7,874 nucleotides of DNA from contig DJMI01000067.1 in assembly GCA_002435335.1 (NCBI GenBank), forward strand, positions 2,481-10,354, read 5' to 3'. This DNA is from Nitrosomonas sp. UBA6494. GTDB taxonomy: Bacteria; Pseudomonadota; Gammaproteobacteria; Burkholderiales; Nitrosomonadaceae. The first letter of the stretch is position 1. Every line of letters starts with the position of its first letter. The position numbers were made by a program, and so were the translations under genes. Shown here piece by piece: positions 1 to 6,227 of this stretch. The notes under the pieces were generated by a model that saw only the letters and a program-made list of their open reading frames with translations, had not been told where the DNA came from and searched no databases.

Positions 1-1272
1 TTCCTGGCAATCGGCCAGTTTGCCTGGCAATCCCATGCTGTCGAGCACACCTTTTCTGCGCGTCAGTTCACGCGCTTTGCGTGCCGCTTCACGAGCACGG
101 GCAGCATCGATGATTTTATTGCAAATGGTTTTGGCATCGACCGGATTTTCCAGTAAAAATTCGGAAAATTTTTGCGAGACGACTTCTTCCACGACAGGAC
201 GCACTTCCGACGACACCAGTTTTTCCTTGGTTTGCGACGAAAACTTGGGTTCGAACAATTTCACCGATAACACGCATGACAAACCTTCACGCATGTCATC
301 GCCGGAGGTTTCCACTTTGGCTTTTTTCGCCAGTTCGTTTTTTTCGATGTAATTGTTAAGCGTGCGCGTCATTGCGGCGCGCAGGCCGGTCAAGTGCGTA
401 CCGCCGTCTTTTTGCGGAATGTTATTGGTAAAGCACAATACTTGTTCGGTGTAGCTGTCGTTCCATTGCATCGCAACTTCGACGGCAATGTTGTCCTTCG
501 CACCGGTGGTGTAAAAAACCGTCGGATGCAGCACGGTTTTGCTGCGGTTGATATATTCGACGAAATTTTTGATGCCGCCGGTAAAAGCGAAGTTTTCATC
601 TTTGCCGGCACGTTGATCAATCAAATGGATTTTCACGCCGTTGTTCAAAAACGACAACTCGCGTAAACGTTTGGCGAAAATGTCATAGTGGAATTCGACG
701 TTACCGAAAATCTCCTTGCTGGCAAGAAAATGCACTTCGGTGCCATGCCGTTCGCTTTCACCGATCACTTCCAGTGGTTTTACCGGCACACCCATGCGAA
801 ATTCCATGTGATGCACCTTGCCATCGCGGCGTATGGTCAGTTTCAGCCATTCGGACAGGGCATTGACCACCGACACGCCTACACCATGCAAACCGCCGGA
901 TACTTTGTATGAATTATCGTCAAACTTGCCGCCGGCATGCAGCTCGGTCATCACAATTTCCGCAGCGGAGCGCTTCATTTCGTCATCCTGTTTGATGCCG
1001 GTCGGAATGCCGCGACCATTGTCGATCACGCTGACGGAATTATCGAGATGGATAGTCACGGTGATTTCATCGCAATGTCCGGCTAATGCTTCGTCGATGG
1101 CATTGTCAACGACTTCGAATACCATGTGATGTAAGCCGGTACCATCGCTGGTATCGCCGATATACATACCGGGGCGCTTGCGAACTGCGTCCAACCCTTT
1201 CAGAATTTTGATACTTTCGGAACCGTAATCGCTTTGACCTTCACCGACTTGATTTTTGCTTGAATCACTCAT
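1..1272 (-). CDS. gyrB: DNA gyrase subunit B, N-terminal half (runs off window)
   Basis: GyrB is the ATPase subunit of DNA gyrase, which with GyrA introduces negative supercoils and clears positive supercoils ahead of forks. The first 424 codons are present; the reading frame is open to base 1, so the C-terminal part lies outside. The ATG at 1270-1272 gives MSDSSKNQVG, followed by the expected SIKILKGLDAVRKRPGMYIG. The GHKL ATPase fold shows EVVDNAIDEA (E53 likely catalytic base, N57 for Mg-ATP), DNGRGIP (84-90) and the ATP lid GGLHGVGVSVVNALS (126-140). The transducer domain carries FSSQTKEKLVSSEVRP with the conserved QTK lysine. The visible part ends at GLPGKLADCQE, just before the expected TOPRIM domain with its EGDSA motif. 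ParE is the main alternative, but position directly after dnaN and the sequence favour gyrB. The start is 52 bp after dnaN and has no visible Shine-Dalgarno motif. Confidence 0.97.
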   Translation of the reverse strand, partial: MSDSSKNQVGEGQSDYGSESIKILKGLDAVRKRPGMYIGDTSDGTGLHHMVFEVVDNAIDEALAGHCDEITVTIHLDNSVSVIDNGRGIPTGIKQDDEMKRSAAEIVMTELHAGGKFDDNSYKVSGGLHGVGVSVVNALSEWLKLTIRRDGKVHHMEFRMGVPVKPLEVIGESERHGTEVHFLASKEIFGNVEFHYDIFAKRLRELSFLNNGVKIHLIDQRAGKDENFAFTGGIKNFVEYINRSKTVLHPTVFYTTGAKDNIAVEVAMQWNDSYTEQVLCFTNNIPQKDGGTHLTGLRAAMTRTLNNYIEKNELAKKAKVETSGDDMREGLSCVLSVKLFEPKFSSQTKEKLVSSEVRPVVEEVVSQKFSEFLLENPVDAKTICNKIIDAARAREAARKARELTRRKGVLDSMGLPGKLADCQE

Positions 1273-1292
1273 TGGGTATGGTTGCTTTAAAA

Positions 1293-1298
1293 TTTATA
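1293..1298 (-). promoter_or_regulatory. possible -10 element for gyrB
   Basis: In the 52-bp gap between dnaN and gyrB the minus strand reads TATAAA, five of six matches to TATAAT. It would place a transcription start about 14 nt before the gyrB ATG. The hexamers 16-18 nt upstream match TTGACA poorly (at best 3/6), so this is only a weak candidate. gyrB may simply be cotranscribed with dnaN, since no terminator-like hairpin is visible in the gap. Confidence 0.25.
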
Positions 1299-1324
1299 GG
1301 GTTAAAATAATTTAAGTACATGAT

Positions 1325-2455
1325 CTACATTAGCATCGGCATGACGATGTACTTGTATTCGGGATCACCAGGGACTGACATCAGAATGCTGCTGTTCTCA
1401 TTTTCAAAGGCAAGCTGTACTTTTTCACTATCCACGTTGTTGAGAAAATCCATCAGATAGTTGATGTTCATACTGACATCAAGGTTTTCGTTTTGATAAG
1501 AAATCTCTAGTTCTTCCTGAGCTTCTTCCTGTTCACTGTTCTTGCAAACGATGCGTAAGTTACCTGGGCTGATAATCAGCCGCACGCCTCGGAAGTTTTC
1601 GCTGATATTGGAAAGTATGGATACACGTTGCAATGATTGCAACAGAGTTACCCTGTCGGTTTCGAATAGTTTGTCGTTGTTGAGGGGAACAACGCGCCGG
1701 TAATCCGGAAATTTGCCATCGATGACTTTTGAAATCAGCACAATATTGGAAAATGAAAACCGTATTTTTTTCTGGAAGTAATCGATTTTAACCGCATCGT
1801 CACTGTTGGATAACAGTTTGGCCAGTTCGATCGCTGCTTTACGTGGAACAATGACTTCCTGCTTAGGTTGCGCTTCATTCAGTTGTGCGGTGAGTAAAGC
1901 AAGACGGTGTCCGTCGGTGCTGACTCCAACTAATTGGTTTTCATCGGTTGATAACAGCATCCCGTTCATGTAATAGCGTAAGTTTTGCTGAGAGATGCAA
2001 AACTGAACATGATGCAATAGGTTCTTTAATGTTTTTTGACTCAAAGTTACCGTGGCTACCGGTTCCGCTTCTTCCTCCGTTTCCGAAACTTTCATTTCCG
2101 GAAAATCATCGGCAGGAAGAATTTGCAGATTGAACGCGCTTTTTCCCGATTTCACTTGTAAGTAATCGCCTTGCTTGGCTAACTGTACTTCTCTTTCATT
2201 CGGTAAAGAGCGCAAGATGTCTTGCATCTTTTTGGCGGAAACCGTCAGAGAAAAAGGCTGATCCGGTGCAAGACTGGGTATTACGTCCATTTTTATTTGC
2301 ATGTCGGAATCAGACGCCTGAAAAGTCGTTTTTTCTTGATTTTGCCGAATCAGAATGTTCGATAAGATAGGGTATGACTGGCGTCGTTCGATAATTCCGG
2401 AAACCGTTTGTATCGGTTCCAGCAGTTTATCTTTGTTAGCTTTTATTAAGAGCAT
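1325..2455 (-). CDS. dnaN: DNA polymerase III beta subunit (sliding clamp)
   Basis: DnaN forms the ring-shaped homodimer that encircles DNA and tethers polymerase III and other replication and repair proteins. The 376-residue product is slightly longer than E. coli's 366 and spans the three clamp folds. Family landmarks visible are ISQQNLRYYMNGMLL (about 154-168), STDGHRLALL (179-188), FPDYRRVVP (249-257), FRGVRL (288-293) and the C-terminal YIVMPM. TDGHRL and the C-terminal segment line the hydrophobic cleft that binds clamp-binding peptides. The last two residues are odd: the usual MPMRL ending is MPMLM here, encoded as CTA ATG before the TAG stop. The start MLLIKANKDKLLEPIQTVSG matches the family N terminus, so the ATG is secure although no Shine-Dalgarno motif precedes it. 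It lies 187 bp after dnaA across a probable origin, and gyrB follows after 52 bp. Confidence 0.98.
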   Translation of the reverse strand: MLLIKANKDKLLEPIQTVSGIIERRQSYPILSNILIRQNQEKTTFQASDSDMQIKMDVIPSLAPDQPFSLTVSAKKMQDILRSLPNEREVQLAKQGDYLQVKSGKSAFNLQILPADDFPEMKVSETEEEAEPVATVTLSQKTLKNLLHHVQFCISQQNLRYYMNGMLLSTDENQLVGVSTDGHRLALLTAQLNEAQPKQEVIVPRKAAIELAKLLSNSDDAVKIDYFQKKIRFSFSNIVLISKVIDGKFPDYRRVVPLNNDKLFETDRVTLLQSLQRVSILSNISENFRGVRLIISPGNLRIVCKNSEQEEAQEELEISYQNENLDVSMNINYLMDFLNNVDSEKVQLAFENENSSILMSVPGDPEYKYIVMPMLM

Positions 2456-2507
2456 TTAAAATAAAATAATAGTAATAGATAAAGACAAAGAAGATTCTGT
2501 ATTACTT

Positions 2508-2534
2508 AATATTTGATTGTAAAATCAAAATATT
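2508..2534. repeat. AT-only-stem inverted repeat in the origin / dnaN leader
   Basis: The arms 2508-2518 and 2523-2534 are complementary over 11 pairs with one bulged base, around a 4-nt loop. The seven innermost pairs (2512-2518 with 2523-2529) are perfect. The stem is nearly all A-T, with a single G-C pair, and no T-tract follows on the minus strand, so an intrinsic terminator for dnaA is unlikely. It lies in the AT-rich part of the origin candidate and would fall near the 5' end of a dnaN transcript. Confidence 0.5.
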
Positions 2535-2537
2535 GTA
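2532..2537 (-). promoter_or_regulatory. possible -10 element for dnaN
   Basis: The minus strand reads TACAAT, five of six matches to TATAAT, about 77 nt before the dnaN ATG. No good -35 hexamer stands 16-18 nt upstream; the best candidates match at only two or three positions. A second TACAAT lies at 2516-2521 with even weaker -35 support. In such AT-rich DNA chance matches are likely, so confidence is low. Confidence 0.25.
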
Positions 2538-2582
2538 CCTGATTTTTTGCTTGTATAAAATCGGTATTACAGTCGAATAAAT

Positions 2583-2591
2583 TGTGGATAA
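2583..2591 (-). promoter_or_regulatory. DnaA box (TTATCCACA), origin-side
   Basis: A perfect match to the consensus TTATNCACA on the minus strand. With the box at 2618-2626 it forms a perfect 10-bp inverted repeat (2582-2591 and 2618-2627) separated by 26 bp. It points toward the AT-rich stretch at 2456-2580, where DnaA would be expected to open the duplex. Confidence 0.8.
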
Positions 2592-2617
2592 AAATGAAAA
2601 ATGCTTTTAGCGACCAG

Positions 2618-2626
2618 TTATCCACA
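2618..2626 (+). promoter_or_regulatory. DnaA box (TTATCCACA), dnaA-side
   Basis: A perfect TTATCCACA on the plus strand, 16 bp from the dnaA stop codon and divergent from the box at 2583-2591. The centre-to-centre distance of 35 bp is a little over three helical turns. The pair could serve origin binding or control of dnaN transcription, or both. Confidence 0.8.
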
Positions 2627-2642
2627 AACTATTCAGTAGTTA

Positions 2643-4028
2643 TCACCCTCGTAAAATCATGATCAATGCATTGAAATCGCGACTTACGGTCGGGTCGGAA
2701 ACGCGTAGTTCGTTAATTTTGCGGTAGCCATGCAAGACGGTCGTATGATCTCTGCCGCCGAAAGCTTCACCGATATCCGGAAGACTTAGGGGGGTTAGCT
2801 CTTTAGCGATTGCCATCGCCATTTGCCGCGGCCTTGCGACGATGCGTGAGCGTTTTTTGGAATACATGTCGGATACCTTGATTTTATAGTAATCGGCAAC
2901 CGTTTTTTGAATATTCTCAATCGAAATTTGCCGGCTTTGTACGGCAAGCAGATCTTTTAGCGCTTCTTTGGCTACATCCAGCGTGATTTCTTGTTTGGTA
3001 AAACGGGAAAACGCCAGTACTCGCTTAAGCGCACCCTCTAATTCTCTAACATTGGAGCGAATGTGCTTGGCGATAAAAAAGGCAACATTTTCATCTAAAT
3101 GGATTTTTTCCTGTTCAGCTTTTTTAAGCAGTATCGCCACACGCATTTCCAATTCCGGCGGTTCGACAGCAACTGTCAGTCCCCAACCGAAACGCGACAC
3201 AAGTCGCTCTTCCAATCCGGTGATTTCTTTTGGATACGTGTCGCATGTAATGATGACTTGCTTGTGTGACTCTAACAATGCATTGAATGCATAAAAGAAT
3301 TCTTCCTGGGTACGATTCTTTCCGCAAAAAAATTGTACGTCGTCGACCAGCAAAAGATCCAAGGAATGGTAGTACAGCTTGAATTTGTCGAAAGCTTTGT
3401 GTTGATAGGCATTGACTACGTCCGAGACGTATTTTTCCGCATGCACGTAACGAATTTTTGCCGATGGGTCGTTTTCTTGAACATAGTTACCGATTGCATG
3501 AATCAGGTGGGTTTTACCTAAACCGACACGGCCGTATATGAACAACGGGTTATAAGCGATTCCCGGAGATTCGGCGACTTGAATCGCAGCCGCTCGTGCC
3601 AGCTGATTTGCTTTTCCAGTGACGAAGTTATCGAAAGTAAAATTCGGATTTAAGTGACTTGAATTGTTCTTGGTGGCCGGTAGGGGTGGCTTGATAATCG
3701 ACAATTCTGTTTCGATATTGTCTTTGGTTACTACCGGCTGAGTCTCAGCAGGTGGATTGTTTGCCGCAGTATGCTCGGCCAGCTTCAAACTAAATTGAAT
3801 TTTACGGGAAAAGTAACTTTGCGCCATGCGTTCGATGTGCACGATAAAATTATCTTTTACCCATTGAGACACGAAACGGTTTGGTGCAATCAGTACCACT
3901 TCGCTTTCGTTGCCGGCAGAAGTGTCGATTTGCAGCGGTTTGATCCAGGTATTAAATTGTTGTGCGTTAAGTTCTTTTCTAAAATGATCCAGACAAGATA
4001 ACCAGAAAGTGCTTAGCGATTCCGTCAT
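2643..4028 (-). CDS. dnaA: chromosomal replication initiator protein DnaA
   Basis: DnaA binds DnaA boxes, oligomerises with ATP at oriC and opens the duplex. At 461 residues it is of usual length. Domain I (1 to about 85) has FNTWIKPLQ (25-33). Domain II is a short polar linker (about 86-128). Domain III (AAA+) has Walker A G166-RVGL-GKT (K172, T173), Walker B LLLVDD (225-230), a sensor I region near D263, the arginine finger in SRFGWGL (R279) and sensor II in NVREL (R328). Domain IV has the basic loop KKRSRIVARPRQ (391-402) and the signature GGRDHTTVLH (424-433). R167 replaces the glycine usual in YGGxGLGKTHL and C235 replaces the glycine usual in FFGGK; the P-loop consensus GxxxxGKT is intact. 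The ATG is supported by the family N terminus; only a weak GGA lies 12 nt upstream. It follows panC after 67 bp, in place of the usual divergent rpmH. Confidence 0.98.
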   Translation of the reverse strand: MTESLSTFWLSCLDHFRKELNAQQFNTWIKPLQIDTSAGNESEVVLIAPNRFVSQWVKDNFIVHIERMAQSYFSRKIQFSLKLAEHTAANNPPAETQPVVTKDNIETELSIIKPPLPATKNNSSHLNPNFTFDNFVTGKANQLARAAAIQVAESPGIAYNPLFIYGRVGLGKTHLIHAIGNYVQENDPSAKIRYVHAEKYVSDVVNAYQHKAFDKFKLYYHSLDLLLVDDVQFFCGKNRTQEEFFYAFNALLESHKQVIITCDTYPKEITGLEERLVSRFGWGLTVAVEPPELEMRVAILLKKAEQEKIHLDENVAFFIAKHIRSNVRELEGALKRVLAFSRFTKQEITLDVAKEALKDLLAVQSRQISIENIQKTVADYYKIKVSDMYSKKRSRIVARPRQMAMAIAKELTPLSLPDIGEAFGGRDHTTVLHGYRKINELRVSDPTVSRDFNALIMILRG

Positions 4029-4095
4029 TTTGTTTTTTTATCCGGTCTAGTTAGAAATTTTGATGGTAAACAAAAACATCCAGGAAAATTAATCT

Positions 4096-4926
4096 TCATA
4101 TTTCAAGGTTGTCGATCAATCGCGTATTTCCCAGCCAAGCCGCTGCCAGTACCACCAAATCATTATCGTGCGCTTGGGCAGGCATCAGATTGCTGCGCTT
4201 ATGGACACTTAGATAATCCACCGACCAGCCGCGTTGCTCCAGGTGTTGGGTGGCATCGCGCTGTAGCGTTAGAAATTCACGTTTTCCTGAAACGATTTCA
4301 TTTTTGAGCTGAAGCAGTGTTTGAAAAAGCTGGCAAGCTTCTTGACGTTGCTCATGGTTCAGATATTGATTGCGCGAACTTAGCGCCAATCCGTCGGGAG
4401 CGCGAACTGTATCACAGGCGATGATTTCAACGGGAATATTTAACTGACGTACCATTTCTTGAACAATATGCAGTTGCTGATAATCTTTTTTGCCGAATAC
4501 AGCCTGTTGAGGTTGAATAATATTGAATAATTTCAATAAGATTGTTGCAACACCTTGAAAAAACCCCGGTCTAAATTTTCCTTCCAAAGTATCGGCTACA
4601 GGCGGTAATGCTAACAAGAATTCCTGTGCTGTTGGAAAAAGAATTTTTTCATGCGGTGCGAAAATGCTATTGACATCAAGCTGTGACAGCGCTTTGCAGT
4701 CGTCTGCCAAAGTACGGGGATAACGTTCAAAATCTTCATGGGGTAGAAATTGAAGCCGGTTGACGAAAATACTGACAACAACTTGATCATTTAACTGTTT
4801 AGCTCGTTTAACCAGTGCAAGATGGCCGGGGTGCAAATTACCCATGGTGGGTACGAAAGCTACCGGCGCGTTGCCTTGTAACCTAGTACGTAAGCTGTCA
4901 ATGTCGTCGAATATATCCACAAACAC
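4096..4926 (-). CDS. panC: pantothenate synthetase (pantoate--beta-alanine ligase)
   Basis: PanC activates pantoate with ATP as pantoyl-adenylate and couples it to beta-alanine, giving pantothenate for coenzyme A. The 276-residue protein shows the nucleotidyltransferase motif PTMGNLHPGH (26-35, H32 and H35), SIFVNRLQF with N56 and Q59 for pantoate, GKKDYQQL (145-152) and the KMSKS-like ALSSRNQYL (181-189). One departure is RPGFF (119-123), where relatives usually have RPGHF or RPxHF; the codon is clearly TTT. The start codon is GTG: the frame opens GTG TTT GTG GAT 10 nt after the panB stop, and a second in-frame GTG at 4918-4920 is an alternative two codons in. Neither has a Shine-Dalgarno motif. 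It is the last gene of the pcnB-folK-panB-panC run, and dnaA follows after 67 bp without a clear terminator. Confidence 0.97.
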   Translation of the reverse strand: MFVDIFDDIDSLRTRLQGNAPVAFVPTMGNLHPGHLALVKRAKQLNDQVVVSIFVNRLQFLPHEDFERYPRTLADDCKALSQLDVNSIFAPHEKILFPTAQEFLLALPPVADTLEGKFRPGFFQGVATILLKLFNIIQPQQAVFGKKDYQQLHIVQEMVRQLNIPVEIIACDTVRAPDGLALSSRNQYLNHEQRQEACQLFQTLLQLKNEIVSGKREFLTLQRDATQHLEQRGWSVDYLSVHKRSNLMPAQAHDNDLVVLAAAWLGNTRLIDNLEI

Positions 4927-4936
4927 AAATCACAGG

Positions 4937-5728
4937 CTAGAACGCGTGTTCTTCATTGGGAAATTGACCGGTTTTAACGGCAACAACGTAGTTAGCGATT
5001 GCTTGCTGAATGTTTTGGCAATCTGCAAAAAAATCCTTAACAAAGCGCGGCTTTTTCCCTTGATACAATCCCAGCATATCGTGTAACACGAGTACCTGCC
5101 CGCTGCAATGCGATCCGGCGCCAATCCCGATGGTCGGGATCGATAAAGTTTGCGTAATCGCTTGTGCGAGTTTTGCCGGAACTACTTCCAACACAACGAG
5201 GCCGGCGCCGGCTTGTTCCAAGGCCGTGGCATCATCCAGCAGTTGTTTGGCCGATTTTTCGTTGTTTCCTTGCAATTTATAACCACCCAGTTGATGGATC
5301 GATTGCGGTGTCAATCCGACATGCGCGCAAACCGGAATGCCGCGTTGCGTAAGAAAATGAATCGTGTCGGCCATGACTTGCCCGCCCTCGATTTTTACCA
5401 TATGCGCACCGGCGGCTAAGATTCTTGCGGCATTGGCAAACGCCTGTTGCGGGGAACTCTGATAACTGCCGAAAGGCATATCCGTCATGATCAATGCGTG
5501 ACTAGCACTGCGAGCGACGCAGCGGGTGTGGTAGATCATATCTTCAAGAGAAACCGACAAAGTTGTTTCCGCGCCTTGCAACACATTACCGAGTGAATCA
5601 CCGACCAGCAATACGTCGACACCTGCCTGTTCCAACACGGCCGCAAAAGTTGCGTCGTAGCAAGTCAGGGCAGCAAATTTTTCCTGGTTGCGGGCCATTT
5701 TTTGCAGTGTGGGCAATGTGAGTTTCAT
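4937..5728 (-). CDS. panB: 3-methyl-2-oxobutanoate hydroxymethyltransferase (ketopantoate hydroxymethyltransferase)
   Basis: PanB transfers a hydroxymethyl group from 5,10-methylene-tetrahydrofolate to alpha-ketoisovalerate to make ketopantoate, the first committed step of pantothenate synthesis. The 263-residue length is typical of this decameric TIM-barrel family. Visible motifs are LTCYDATFA (21-29), LLVGDSLG (40-47), the DMPFGSY loop (83-89), MVKIEGG (110-116), HVGLTPQS (136-143) and the IGIGAG loop (200-205). The metal and substrate residues D44, D83, E114 and the putative catalytic E181 correspond to E. coli D45, D84, E114 and E181. S209 stands where relatives usually have Asp in the DGQVLV segment. 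Its ATG overlaps the folK stop as ATGA, which suggests translational coupling; no Shine-Dalgarno motif is visible. PanE, needed to reduce ketopantoate, is not in the window. Confidence 0.98.
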   Translation of the reverse strand: MKLTLPTLQKMARNQEKFAALTCYDATFAAVLEQAGVDVLLVGDSLGNVLQGAETTLSVSLEDMIYHTRCVARSASHALIMTDMPFGSYQSSPQQAFANAARILAAGAHMVKIEGGQVMADTIHFLTQRGIPVCAHVGLTPQSIHQLGGYKLQGNNEKSAKQLLDDATALEQAGAGLVVLEVVPAKLAQAITQTLSIPTIGIGAGSHCSGQVLVLHDMLGLYQGKKPRFVKDFFADCQNIQQAIANYVVAVKTGQFPNEEHAF

Positions 5729-6219
5729 GGGACGATTTGTTCCAGTTTTTGATCAAGGCAATACGATAAAAATTGTGTGATTTGACCGCGACCTGGGATT
5801 ATACAATCCGGCGCGATTTCCAGCAGCGGCCGCAGTACGAAAGCGCGTTCGGTCATGCGAGGATGCGGAATGGTGAGCTTTTCATCCCGGCATTGCAAAT
5901 CGCCGTAGAGCAAAATATCCAAATCCAGCGTGCGTGGCGCGTTGAGTGAGGTTCTTTTGCGACCGTGACGCTGTTCGATTTCAAGAAGTTTTTGCAGTAA
6001 ATCGTGGGCTGTCAGTGTGGTTTCGATACAGGCTACCGCATTAATAAAATCCGGCTGATCCAATTTTCCTATCGGCGCACTGCGATACAACGACGAGCGG
6101 CTGATCAGGGTTGAATCAGGCAGTTGATCCAATTCTTCAAAAGCTTGTAATACCTGGGAAACCGGTTGTTCTAAATTACTGCCCAGCGCGATAAAGGCGT
6201 GAGTCGATTGACTATTCAT
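5725..6219 (-). CDS. folK: 2-amino-4-hydroxy-6-hydroxymethyldihydropteridine pyrophosphokinase (HPPK)
   Basis: FolK transfers pyrophosphate from ATP to 6-hydroxymethyl-7,8-dihydropterin, the step before dihydropteroate synthase in folate synthesis. From the ATG at 6217-6219 the protein has 164 residues, normal for the family. It shows FIALGSNL (9-16), SSLYRSAPIG (42-51), PDFINAVACIET (56-67), the flexible-loop region EQRHGRKR (82-89), the signature APRTLDLDILLYG (94-106, with metal-binding D99 and D101) and IPHPRMTERAFVLRPL (117-132). The frame is open a further 54 codons upstream, but that part overlaps the pcnB 3' end, is unlike HPPK and was excluded. The start lies 8 nt after the pcnB stop and the stop overlaps the panB ATG (ATGA). 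Methylene-tetrahydrofolate used by PanB links the two metabolically. Confidence 0.95.
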   Translation of the reverse strand: MNSQSTHAFIALGSNLEQPVSQVLQAFEELDQLPDSTLISRSSLYRSAPIGKLDQPDFINAVACIETTLTAHDLLQKLLEIEQRHGRKRTSLNAPRTLDLDILLYGDLQCRDEKLTIPHPRMTERAFVLRPLLEIAPDCIIPGRGQITQFLSYCLDQKLEQIVP

Positions 6220-6227
6220 GGGCAAAA

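Larger units (their letters stand above)
2456..2642. other. putative chromosomal replication origin (oriC) in the dnaA-dnaN gap
   Basis: This is the longest non-coding gap in the window. It contains two perfect TTATCCACA DnaA boxes in opposite orientation near its dnaA end. Beside them is a very AT-rich stretch: by hand count 2456-2600 has about 30 G/C in 145 bases, near 21%, against roughly 45% in the genes. A DnaA-box pair next to an AT-rich unwinding region between dnaA and dnaN is a known bacterial origin layout. A perfect box is expected about once per 33 kb by chance on both strands, so two in 187 bp is well above background. The gap must also hold any separate dnaN promoter. Whether it is the functional origin is an inference; a cumulative GC-skew plot was not possible here. 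Confidence 0.65.

Noticed and set aside
2508..2534. Intrinsic terminator for dnaA
   Set aside because: The inverted repeat has an almost G/C-free stem and no T-tract on the minus strand, so it does not fit a Rho-independent terminator.
2583..2645. DnaA-trio (repeated TAG/TAA triplet) unwinding element beside the DnaA boxes
   Set aside because: I saw no run of three or more spaced triplets next to either box; single TAG or TAA occurrences are expected in AT-rich DNA.
3124..3327. Small minus-strand frame within dnaA, and a similar one at 4930-5124 within panB
   Set aside because: Both are out-of-frame readings of strongly conserved coding sequence, with no family resemblance.
4199..4207. Near-DnaA box TTATGGACA in panC
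   Set aside because: It has one mismatch to the consensus. About one such site per 1.4 kb is expected by chance on both strands, and it lies in coding sequence far from the AT-rich gap.
4913..4921. Near-DnaA box ATATCCACA at the start of panC
   Set aside because: One mismatch, within coding sequence, with no companion boxes nearby.
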